Below are positions 44,040 through 55,700 of a DNA stretch of 64,000 bases, piece after piece (the first letter of the stretch is position 1; every line of letters starts with the position of its first letter). The stretch spans positions 310,001 through 374,000 of the forward strand of contig JADANN010000123.1 in the NCBI GenBank assembly GCA_018806985.1. The letters are read 5' to 3'. The translations under genes were made by a program, and so were the position numbers. Source of the stretch: Angiostrongylus vasorum (lineage: Eukaryota; Nematoda; Chromadorea; Rhabditida; Metastrongylidae). A model generated the notes under the pieces. The model was not told the origin of the DNA. It saw only the letters and a list, made by a program, of their open reading frames with translations, and made no database searches.

Positions 44040-45388
44040 TGTCTCAGGAAGGGGGGAGGAGGCAAGAATGTGATCGCTTTCTCAAGTTTTCGTAACACTT
44101 GTGTCACTAGAACCATAAGTAATAAAGTTATTGATCGAGTAACTCGAGGTGGTACAGTAAGTCCTCATTCATTTCTATTGCGCATCGCAACAGCTCTTTG
44201 GGGGTCTAGTCGATCGGCGGACATGGAGCGCATCGCCCTTGGTGCGCGTGTCCTTCATTTTTATATTTTAAATACCAAGAACGACCATGGGTAGCTGGCT
44301 TGGCTCAGATATGGAATTTTCTTGCTTCCCACATCGCAGCAACGTGTAACAAAGGAGAAGAAGAGGTTGATAAATGGCTAGGTTGTATCTACAAATTACA
44401 GTCCTAGTCATTGTCACCACGAATATTCTAAGAATTTTATCATAGAGTTATTGTGTTGAATATTTTTTTCTGTTTCCAAGTCATCATATGGGAAAAAGTT
44501 GAGATTCTCGGCCTTGATTAATCTCATTGTGATGCGTCACGTTCGTGGGCAGATAAGTTCATTCAAGCTATAAATGTGGGTTACTCGCCTTCCATGTTTA
44601 CTTACGACAGCAGCTGAGAAGCGTTAGTACTTTCCTCTTCTAAGCGTTCGCATCCACGAAGCATTTATGGAAGGGTTGACTCAGATTGGTTGAACCACAA
44701 TAATCTTCCGACCATGTGGTCCCCTGTGGCTACCTATTGCGTTGCGCTACCCTTCTGCAGATTCTAGGGTGTCCGATCAATTTTTTTATTAGCTCTGTTA
44801 CATAAATCACATACACCCATCTTAAACTACGTCTAACATAATTGAGTGGCAGTAAACTCCATTCGTTCATGTGGCATACCATAACTGCTCATTGGACTCG
44901 GTTTTTTTCAAGGGATACGAAACACCTATGATGGCATGATGACTTTTGGTGTGATGGCTTCTTCTAACGGGTTTTACTTTATTTTTACATGTCTCGCTAG
45001 AACACAGCTGTAAATAATTTAGATAATTCATCCTCCAGAATTCACCTTGGTGTACTCACTTGGGCTTAGCTTAGCTTGCAGATGGATGTTTTCCTCAGTC
45101 TCAGCGACTCTGCTGGAAGGTGAACCCTCTTACGCTTTACATCACAGTGGGACCACTTGATGCAGCCCAAGGGCGATGAGGGGCAATAAGCATTGGGGAG
45201 GTAAACAACTCTTCCTATAAAATAGAAAATTTTGGTCCATATTTTTTCAATTTGCGCTCTTACCTGATTTCATCGTCATTCCGTTTTCGTTTCTCAATGT
45301 TTTCTTTCCTTTAATTGAACCAAAGAGATGTTTTATTTAAGTACTGCTCTATGTGTTTTGCTTATTTCTTGCTCTATGTTCTTAGGTA
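44040..45388. other. no gene recognised
   Basis: No described repeat and no convincing exon on either strand, although a partner exon for 43536-43908 would be expected here. Confidence 0.4.
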
Positions 45389-45640
45389 GGGCGCGTGTTG
45401 CGCAATGGTCGGAGGCGACCTGCAACACACACATGGAACCGATCCCCGCGCTTATGGTCCACCAAGCCTTCCATCCCTTCGGGGTCGGCAAATTGGTACT
45501 TGTCTGGGAGCATAGCAGCACTGGCTCGATACATCGGTAGCCACCGCGAGTCATTGTAAAGGCCAGATATGCACTCAGTCACCTCCAACGATGCTTAATG
45601 AAGTCGAATGCATGGTGCATCCTTAAGGAATTGATCCTTT
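45389..45640 (+). repeat. SINE-1 copy
   Basis: GGGCGCGTGTTGCGCAATGG head, CATGGAACCGATCCCCGC, GGGGTCGGCAAATTGGTACT (short deletion after it) and TCATTGTAAAGGCCAGATAT. It lies about 150 bases upstream of the LRP-type gene's start codon. Confidence 0.92.
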
Positions 45641-45800
45641 ATCCTTCATGTACCTAGATAGTTTCCACAGCGTTCATTAAGTGGACTTATGCAGTTGAAT
45701 GTTTTCTGTAAAGTTTTTTGTAACATTTTTGCAACGTAACTGTTTTTTATTCAAAATTTGGGTTACAGTTTCTACCAAGAGCTAAATGTGGTAGCCGGTT

Positions 45801-45897
45801 ATGTCTTCCATAGATACGTTACTTTTCTGGTTTCTCTTCATAGTGCCTCTAAACAACTTCAATGTCTTTGCATCGGATCAATCGAGTACAAATGAAG
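45801..45897 (+). CDS. LRP-like gene, first exon: start codon and signal peptide
   Basis: Encodes [17 protein letters not shown] then [12 protein letters not shown]. The hydrophobic core [11 protein letters not shown] and a VFA|SD site look like a cleavable signal peptide of about 24 residues. The donor G|GTAGTT leaves phase 1, which fits the next exon. The ATG is the first after a T-rich stretch ending in an AG that could receive a spliced leader. Confidence 0.75.
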
Positions 45898-48800
45898 GTA
45901 GTTCTACAGTTTTTCTAACGTCCCTCTTTTTCTCCCTTGTGGAACTTTTTCAGTAGCTACCGCTTCTAATGCTATTCACCTAAGAATAATCAACATATTC
46001 AAATATTTTTTTCCATGTACTTATTTCTACATTACCACTTAAGTTTTAAGCTTGTCAACGTGGAGACATTGGTTCATTTCGTTGCATGGTGCATTCCGTT
46101 CTATTCGTTGTGTGGTAAGACGTAGTGAAAAAAAGCGATCTAAGAATGAAAATGATTAAACATGTAGTTGAGAGCCCATGGGAAAGCAGCTCAGCACATC
46201 CAGATGCGCGATCGGTTACTCTTAACGATGTTCTCTTCTCTTAGAACTCATCGGTGTGGTTCACAGTCCTCTAGGCCAATGTCGCCATTTGACCAGTCTG
46301 ATACCTGGTTATAAAAAGAGATTTTATAGAGAAGAAATACGTAAAGGAAACGGTTATTAGTTTTCATTCGTCAAAGTTGTAGAAGATTATTGCCACGCCC
46401 CCTCTCCAAGCATGTACGTTTTTCAAGCTATTATACTTTTGTCCTTAGTTCGGTCACCAGATAGTAGCTAATGAATAGTTATATAATCAGGAAATAATAA
46501 TAGAAACCACATGAAAGAGATGAGGCGAAAAAGTTTTAGTTGCAGTATAGAAGCTTATAAAATAGCTTCGGATGTATAGTTGGCAAATAACAATCTAGTC
46601 CAAATTCTCCTTTTTCAGTAGACTGTGGTATTGGTCAATTTTTATGTGACGGACAATGCGTACCGTTAAAGTGGAAATGTGACGGTGAACCGGATTGCTT
46701 GGACGAGTCGGACGAGTTGTTCCACTGTGGTTCGTTAGCGTAGTTTTACCTTGTTGTAAATTTTTGTCCCTTTTCACGTGGCTAAATAAGAAGTTCCAGC
46801 GAGATGTGGCTCGGACGAGTTTCATTGTCAATCAGGCCGTTGTTTACCAAAAGCGTACATCTGCGATGGCACGCAGGATTGCGGTGCGAATGGTGTTGAT
46901 GATAACTCGGACGAGGATCCGTCGATTTGTAGGCGACTTTTTTCTCCTGTATTAGGAAGACGATGGCAAGTGAAATACTCTTTTGAGGTCTTCACAAGTC
47001 CATTTGTCCACCGAATTTCTTCTCCTGTCGTCATGAAGCCAGATGCATTCATTTGTCTCAGTTCTGTAATGGGATCGTGGACTGTAACGACCATTCGGAT
47101 GAACATGAAAAGTGTGATGATTGTAAGTAATTAACTTATCTTTGTCATGTGTTTACATTTGCTTGCTTTTTATCTATTATGTTGTGAAAAAAAAGGTTGT
47201 AAGTTACTATTCCGCAAAGAAAAGAACAGTGGAAATCAGAATTTCTGGACGAGTTGTAGCTTTCCTTATTTGGACGAGTCGCAGCTTTCTTTGTTCTGTT
47301 TGAAGGTTATTTGCTGCTGAGATATCTAACCGCAGAAAAAAGCAACAGTACCAAAACGGCTCAAGTTTTCTTCTCATTTTTTTTGAAGTATCTAATTCTT
47401 TTTCTCCTACAGCCTATTACTTCCATTCATTCGCTCCCTTGTACTAATTATTCGACCCATTTCCATTACTGACTTTTCTGCCTTTAATAATTTGTAACGA
47501 GAATATTCAGCTAGGGAATTAGTAGCGCAGTGGTAGTGATCTCGTTCATTACGCGGATGGCACAACCCACCCGCATGCTGGTTCGGGTCCGCATCAGGCC
47601 AAATAAAGCCCCCTCATTCATCCGAGGTCGGGAAATTGGTATCCGACCAGCCCGGGACAAACGGACTTCCTCCGATCCACGTGGTAATGCACCGGCGTTG
47701 CTACTTCGGGACTCCAAGGCGAATCGACATCGGCGCATTTAATGACATTTGTAAGGAGGGCAAAAAATTCTCAAGCAGCTGCCGAAGCCACACGCAAGAA
47801 TGTTAGAAAACCCTTTAGGAATTGTGGATGGTTACGACTGCATGAATCGAATGCAAGAAGGGCCAGAATCCGCACAGTGTCATACATGGGGTGTCCGGTC
47901 AAGCAATAAAGAATAAAAAAAAATTTTCAACTATGCTCTGTTCGGAACTCTAAAAAATTGTGCTTCTGTGTTGGAAATAAAACTTCCAAAACCTCTCTAT
48001 AATGACCTCCTTACGCGCAGTGAGTTGTGTGCATTGATCTAAATGCATTTATTTCGAAGAACAATTGCGTTATTTAGTTACTTAAGTTTATAGTGAACAT
48101 TATTTTCCTAATGGATACCACTAGAATCTGCAGAACTTGGCCAAGCAGACAAGAGTTCTTGTACCGTGCTGCGATGAAATTTTTTGTTTCCTGGAACCTA
48201 CGGACATTTTTTTCTTCGCCAGTTTTCGTCCTGGTTCATGTTTCGAATAACAACACGCGGCATTTCGTTCAACTGTAAATGGCAATGTTGTCCGATATAT
48301 CGCTGATGCTTTTAGCTGCCGAGTTTATGTTAGAAATTCCAACAATTTGGATTTAACCACAATGATGCTGAGATATTTGCAAAGCTCGGGATAGGTGTTT
48401 GAGTTGGGGAAGGAACGCGCTACTATCCTTTCGGAGGGTTAACGCGTTCACCATCACACCATGATTGCCGATTTGGACTCCTTAGATCAATCTCACTGAC
48501 GGGTGATTGCTGATGGCACTGATCGTTAGAACTAGCTCATAGACAGGCGAAGCGAAGGACTCGCATGGTGTTGTAGTGAACACGTTGGCCTCCGGAAAGG
48601 GTAATAGCGCGTTCGTTCTCCACCGCAGACACCTGCGGTCCGGAGTTTCGCAAATATCTCAGCATCATTGTGGTTGTGTCACACATAATACTCTGCCGTG
48701 GAAAATTGTAGTAGACAGTAAGTAGAAAATTAACAATTTGGATTTAACTTCAACGAAGCTGAGATATTTGCAAAACTCTGGACCGCAGGTGCCTATGGTG

Positions 48801-49655
48801 GGTAACGAACGCGCTATTGTCCTTTCCGGGGAGTAACGCGTTCACCACCACACCATGCGGGTCCTTCGTTTCGCCTGTCTCTCAACTAGTTCTTTCGATC
48901 GCATGGTGTGGTGGTGAACGCGTTACTTCCCGGAAAGGACAATAGCGCGTTCGTTCCCCACCATAGGCACCTGCGGTCCAGAGTTTTGCAAATATCTCAG
49001 CTTCGCTGAAGTTATATTTCGCAATATACCCTGCCATTAAAAAGAGTAGGCAGTAAAATAAAAAGGTTAAAATTTCGATTTAGTTTTCAGTTTCAGTTTT
49101 TTTTTGAAAACTTTTCGAAAAAAAAGGAATAGGGCAAAGTCCGCACTTTAGCTTTGTCACTCCTCAAATTCTACACTTGTGAAATTATCGAGAAATTTTG
49201 CTACTAATTGAAAAAACCAGCATCGATACGAACGAGTTGGTCAGATTCTATGTAGGCTTCTCGATTATTCCTATGTTCTACATAGGCGTTCTACTGCTTT
49301 TAAGGAAGGAACTGAAGAAAAGGATGACATAAATAGAAGGGGGTGTGGATTATTAGATGAAACACAAATATAGATGCAAACAGACGACACTAATTTTTCA
49401 TTTCTTTGCAGGGCATAATGTGAGCTGCCGTTATGGTGTCGGTCTTACAATCGGACGGTCCGCTCTGTTATTGTCCTAACGAACAGATTTCCAACGCGGA
49501 TGGTGGATGCGACTTCGAAGACAAGTGCACTCGGCCGGAACGAGGTGTGTACGCATGTGTGTGTGCGTGTGTGTATGTGTGGTGTGTGTGCGTATGTGGA
49601 TTTTTTCTCGGTGTATCTACGTATCTATGTGTATGCAGGTATATGTGCATGCGCA

Positions 49656-49715
<60 letters not shown>

Positions 49716-52700
49716 AATGTATGGGTGTATGTGTTTGGATGTCTAATGTGGGTGGGTATGATTTCGGATCACACAGATTGCTTGAAAGAACGAAAAGGGG
49801 TGCTTTCGTAAAAAGTGTCATCGGTGGTAGTGGGATGGTTTGCCATGATTGATTTTTCTTCCAGAGAGAAGAATAAGACAAGAAACGCAAACGTAATTTC
49901 GTAGAAAAAATGTAGAGATAACAACACCGCCACATATTTTATTGCAGAACATTGTGCACTTTGAAGGAGATGAAAATACTCGTTACATCCTTTCGGGTTA
50001 CGAAGGCAAAAATATCTAGTAAAATTCTTAGGAGGTACTTGAACCACTCACCGAATAAAGTGTGTAGTAAACTGATATTTAAATATGGGGAATGGTAGGG
50101 GGGCTATCTAAATATTCTTCTGAATTATGATGACATAAAAGATGAAACAAAGGAAAAGTACCTTTTTCATTCATTTCTCTAGTCTTTCTTCTCATTGATT
50201 TTCTTCATTCATTAATCAGTTGCCTATAGATTCAGTTTCACAGTACGGTAACTTTAGCACCCGGCATTGAGGGAAATTCGTGGCGGCCGCGTGTGACGCA
50301 GTGGTCCGAGGCGCCCTGCAACACACGCGGAATAGTCGACCCCCGCGTCCATGGCCCACCAAGCCCTCCATGCCTCCGGATTCGACAAACTGGTACCAGA
50401 TTTACTGACTCCATGCATCGGCTGGCCAACGCGAGTCCTTGTAAAGGCCAGATATGCATTCAATCACCTCGAAACGATGCTTAATGAAGTCGAATGCATG
50501 GCGCATCTCTGAGGGATTGATCAACTGTGGGAGCTTTATCCTTCTATCCTGTTATTGAGGAGGTTCGTAGGGATGAAGATTTTAATATTTCAAAACCGAC
50601 TTTGCTTTAACCTCGGTATAACTAATCAATGTGTATTCTTTCTTTGATAGCTTTACACGAGGTTGTGCAACACTGTGTGCAACAAAAACATGTACAACCT
50701 TATTAAGCTTATCAAAGAAAATGTATTGAAAATTTTAAATTTCCGCCTAATAAACCATGTATGCATAATTTTTGATTGATTCTTTGCATAATTCCATATC
50801 ATGGATGTAGATGTAAGCAAAGCAAGCCATAACGATGCTGAGATATTCCCAAAACTTAGACTCCTCGCCAGATCCAACCACGCTTTCCCTTTACGAGAGC
50901 TCGTGCATTACACAATGCGCCACGGAGGCCTTGCTCTGCGTTTCCCTCGGCTAGTTTTCCATCTACCAGTGTCAAGTAAGTATAAAGTGTAAAAAAAATA
51001 TATGTAATGGAAAAATGATAAAAAACAAATATATATACAGTATAAAAATAAAAAAAACATAGATATTAGTAAAAAAAAATAAGCAAAATATTTCATAGGA
51101 ACTAAAAAGTCTAATGCTTGTTGAAGAGCCTGAAAATCCTTTGCAGAAAACATAAAAAATATACACTTCAAGGACATTAAAAAAAATGAAGCAGCTGCAG
51201 GTCAAGCACCCATCTGCTCCCAGATGTGTCGAAATCTCACCAGTGGAGTGTTCGAATGCGATTGTTATGAAGATTTTTAAGTCAAATGGAAGTCATTGTG
51301 ATCCACGTATGGCTTTAACATATTTCTGACGTTTTTCATTGTCTTCGCTCAGTTAACTGTTAAACTTCATGAATGTTAAGGAGAAATCGTCGGAAGTTTT
51401 GTGACAGTTGTTGGAAATTCTTTCATAATGACGTCATCGGTGAAATGGGACGAGTTTTCCATGAGGTTTCAACGAACGATAAGTCAAAATCGCCGACTGA
51501 TAACGGCAACGATGGATTCGAAACGAAATTTGATATGCTATTTAATGGCAGCAGTAAAAGCGGTGAGGGATCGTATCCTTGTCTGGGGCGCCAAGGAACA
51601 ACATTTCTTTCTTGAGGGTCGTTTTTTCTTTTTCAGGACCCACTGACATACGCATTTATGGAATGCTCTAGGATCACAAAAAAGTCATGGAAGACTGTGA
51701 AGACGGACATTACAGCTAGTTTTCCACTTGATGGTGAGATTTTTCTTTCAGAAAATGGGGATTTCGTTATAGGAAGCCGGCATGGTAGTTCATTTGAGCA
51801 CTGCCTAGATTGTAGTAATAGTTATCTTCGCTCCAGGTATTGAAGAATGGGGAAAATATCTGTGTGTCATTGTCTGTTTCAGTGTCCACTTTTTATTTAC
51901 TCCCTATTACAATTTTTCACGGGAGGGCGTTATGTGTGACTCAACCACAATGATGCTGAGATATTTGCAAAACTCAGGACCGCAGGTGTTTGCGGTGGGG
52001 GAACAAACGCGCTATTACGCTTTCCGGAGGCCTACCGTTCACCACCGCACCATGCGGGTCCGTCGTTTCGCCTGTCTCTCAGCTACTTCTATAGATCAGT
52101 ACCACCAGCAATCACCCATCAACGGGATTGATCTAGACAGCCCAAATCGGCAGTAAACCCAGTCAAGGTAATGATGTAGTCGAAATAACAATGTTAACTT
52201 TTTGTATACTTATTGTCTATTTCGCCGACGTTATACGAATTCGAATAGCAAGTATCCGAATGTGTTAAAAAAAAGTTGTAGTTTCTGAGAGAGTTACGAC
52301 ATCCTCTGGATCTGGTCGACAAGTAGGGAGACGCCACTCCATTTCACTGGGAACCTAAAGTTTTCCGATCTAGTTTTACTAAATTGGTGTATTTTTAAAC
52401 TGTTTTGCCGTGGTAGTCTAAATGTTATCTTTATACGTCATTGCACATGTTTTTTCTTTGTCCTACAACTTCTTTTGGGAAAGTAGTTTCGTAATTTTTC
52501 ATGTGGTAATAAACTTTGCTGATTAAAATTAAAATCACCACTACCTGTCATTCTTTTCTCATAAGTCACACGCTTACTTATTCATTCTTTCTGCCAGAAT
52601 TCGAGCATTCTATGAGGCCATTAAGCCATTTTTTGTCTTTTTTGACGAATTTGTTGAGTTAAACGATAGTTCTGAACTTACTGTTAAAATAGTTCTTCAT

Positions 52701-55700
52701 AATTTTAGTCCATAGTGGTTTAACTTGGTCATCTAGTTTATCCCATTTTTCATAGTTATGTTTTTTAAAGATCTTTCTCTTCTAGAAGTGAGGATGATGC
52801 GTCACGATCCGATCGGTGACAACTGGCTCTTTCTTGTTGGCCGAACAAGGCTGATCATTTGTAGAAACGATGCACCATCACTGGGAAAATGCAAAATTAC
52901 AGTGGACGATATGGATATTGAAGATTTCGTCGTAGATTCAACAACTGGGTAATGATACAGATTCTTAAAGGTTTCTCAAAACACTTCGTAAAAAAATCGT
53001 TCGAGAAGGCTATAACTAGCTTTTTTAATGTCGAGTGTCGGAAATATGTAACGTAATACTACTATGTGCACTAAGCTTCTCGGTGCAATGAGCGATGCGT
53101 TTATTGATTGTATACGAGCGAATGTCAATATGCATAGGTTACGTTATGGCGTATTGTTCGCTTGATAAAGCGCGTACCACTCATTATACCCTCGTAATTA
53201 AGTAACTTGGCAATATTATTTCGTTATTCTAGGCAGTAAATAGGAAAAATTAAGTGTGTCAACGATTATATTAGTAGTAAGAAGGGGCGTGTAGCTCAGT
53301 GGTAATGGATCATCACGAGTACGGTACTGGTAGGACCCGGACACGGCTCACCAAGCCTCTGTTCCCTCTGTGGTCGGGAAATTGGTAATAGACTTGCTTG
53401 GGAAAAGCTCACTCTCTGCAATCTGGGTGGGAACGCTTGTTGCCGGCTATGTCAGAATTCCAGGGAGAATGGACTCGGCCAGCGTTTAGCGACATTCATG
53501 ACGAAAGCAAAACTCACGCAGCAACGGAACCCACCTGCAAAAAATTGCTGAGAGGCGTTCGTGGATGATGGGTACGAGAATGAAGAACGGGAATGCTGGG
53601 ATCCGCTCACTATGTGTGAAGATGGGTCATGTAAGGCAAAAAAAATTAATAGTTTTTTTAGTAGACCCTAATAGATGGGTGATTGCTGATGGCAAAAGAT
53701 CAATAGAACTAGCTGAGAGACAGGCGAAATGAAGGACCCGCATGGTGTGGTGGTGAGTGCGCTACTCCCCGGAAAGGACAATAGCGCGTTCGTTCCCCAC
53801 CGTAGACACCTGCGGTCCGGAGTTTTGCAAATATCTCAGCATCATCAAAGTTATATTTCGCAATACATACCCTGCCGCTAAAAAAAAGAGTAGGCAGTAG
53901 ATAATAAGTCAAAAAAAAATTAATAGTATTAGTGGAAAGTAAACGCAGTATAGATTTTTGATAGAGATCTGTGATGCTATAAAGTATTGCATCATTGGAA
54001 TCCTCTTGCTATCGTCTTTAACCTGCGACAAACTAGAATTCCGCAGATCTTTCTTAAAATTCATGTTTTTTAGATTGATTTTCTATTCTACGACGGGACG
54101 AAATGCTGGCGTATGGCGTGTCAGCTATGAGAATCACACTAAGATCAGCATGTCAAAACGAGTACTTCAGATGCCAGCAGGTTCGGTAGTTGTCTTGTTT
54201 AACAATTGGGAAACATCTCACAGATATGGCAACGTATTCCTCTTTATTTATTGCCTATTATTTCTTCATGGCAGGACATTATGTGGAATTCAGCCACAAT
54301 GATGCTGAGATATTTGCAAAACTCCGGACCGCCGGTGTCCGCGGTGGGATCACCCGTCAGCCGGATTGGTCGGGGGAGGCCCAAATCGGCAATGAACCCA
54401 GTTAAGATGAGGCAGTAGTTATAATCACAATTTTAACTTATTATTTACTGCCTACTCTTTTCGTCAGCGGGTGATTGCTGAATGATCGATAGAACCAGCT
54501 GAGAGACAAGCGAAACGCAGGACCGGCATAGTGTGGTGGTAAACGCGTTAGGCCCCGGATAGAACAATAACGCGTTCGTTCCCCACCGCAGACTCCAACG
54601 GTCCAGAGTTTTGCAAATATCTCAGCGTCATTGAAGTTATATTCCACAACATTCCCTGCCATTAAAAAAGAGTAGGAAGTAAATAATAAGTTGGAATTGT
54701 GATGCGGAGATATTTGCAAAAATTTGTCTCAGGCCGGATTCGAAACCACGTTTACCCACTGTGGTAACTGGGTTCTTTGCCGATTTGTGCTCCCCAGATC
54801 ATTCCCATTGACGAGTGATTGTTGATACCATCGATAAAGTAGAAACAAGGCTGGCAGAACGACAAAGCAAGGGCCTTAGTGGTGCAGTTGATAGGACGTG
54901 AACCTCCGGAAAGTGCAACCATGGGTTCAAATCTGTCCTAGGGTCTGAGTTCTTCCAATATCTCGGCATCATCGTGATTGAATTCCACAGATAATTCAAA
55001 CGGAATTTTAAAACCTCTTTGTATAAACATTTGATTCAGAATATTTTTAAAGTGCTTTTTTTTCTTCTTTGCAGGTCTAGCTGTGGATCCGTTCTCGAAG
55101 ACATTGTATTACAGTGACAGATATTTCGAACGGATTTTTGCCATAGATTATGGTCAAACGTGGACTGTACGAAGTGTCACTTATGATAGAAGGGTTGGTG
55201 GAGTTCAGTCTTGTAGAAAACTGCGGTTCTTATGACCGTCTGCTTCATTTTCATCTTTGCACTCAAAAGTTTCTTTTTTTGGCTTAGGTGTCGGCTAGAT
55301 ATCGTAATTAAAACTACCAAAGTTTTTAATGTTCTATAGTATTTCTAGTTCTGTAAGTCATCTATAGGCGCATACAGAGTAGTGGTTAGTAGTGCGGTTC
55401 AATAAACATGTGGTCTTTGGTTGGATCCTCCTACGCCGTTAAGGGATAGATCAACGCCTAGTGCAATCCTTTTATAGTTAGTATCTATAGATCTTGCTCA
55501 TTTCAAATCTCCTACCACATTTTCACAGATCTGTTCAACATCTGAGGGTTTGGGAATTCATGTTTTTCACCATTTTCTTTTTGTCTGTTTTCGATAGCAC
55601 CTAGCTGTCAGTAAAATTTCAGAAAAGCGTTGACTTCTATTTCAGATGTTTTGAAGGTCTAATTATTCTTGGTTTAGCTGAAATATTCAACATCATTGAC

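Noticed and set aside
49433..49935. Long frames on both strands through the (GT)n/(AT)n tract
   Set aside because: Simple-sequence DNA yields stop-free frames of YIYI or HTHT type. Only the first 112 bases (LRP exon 5) are coding.
51373..51600. 80-codon frames just upstream of LRP exon 7
   Set aside because: No EGF or propeller signature, and phase analysis joins exon 6 directly to exon 7 at 51637, so this is intron.
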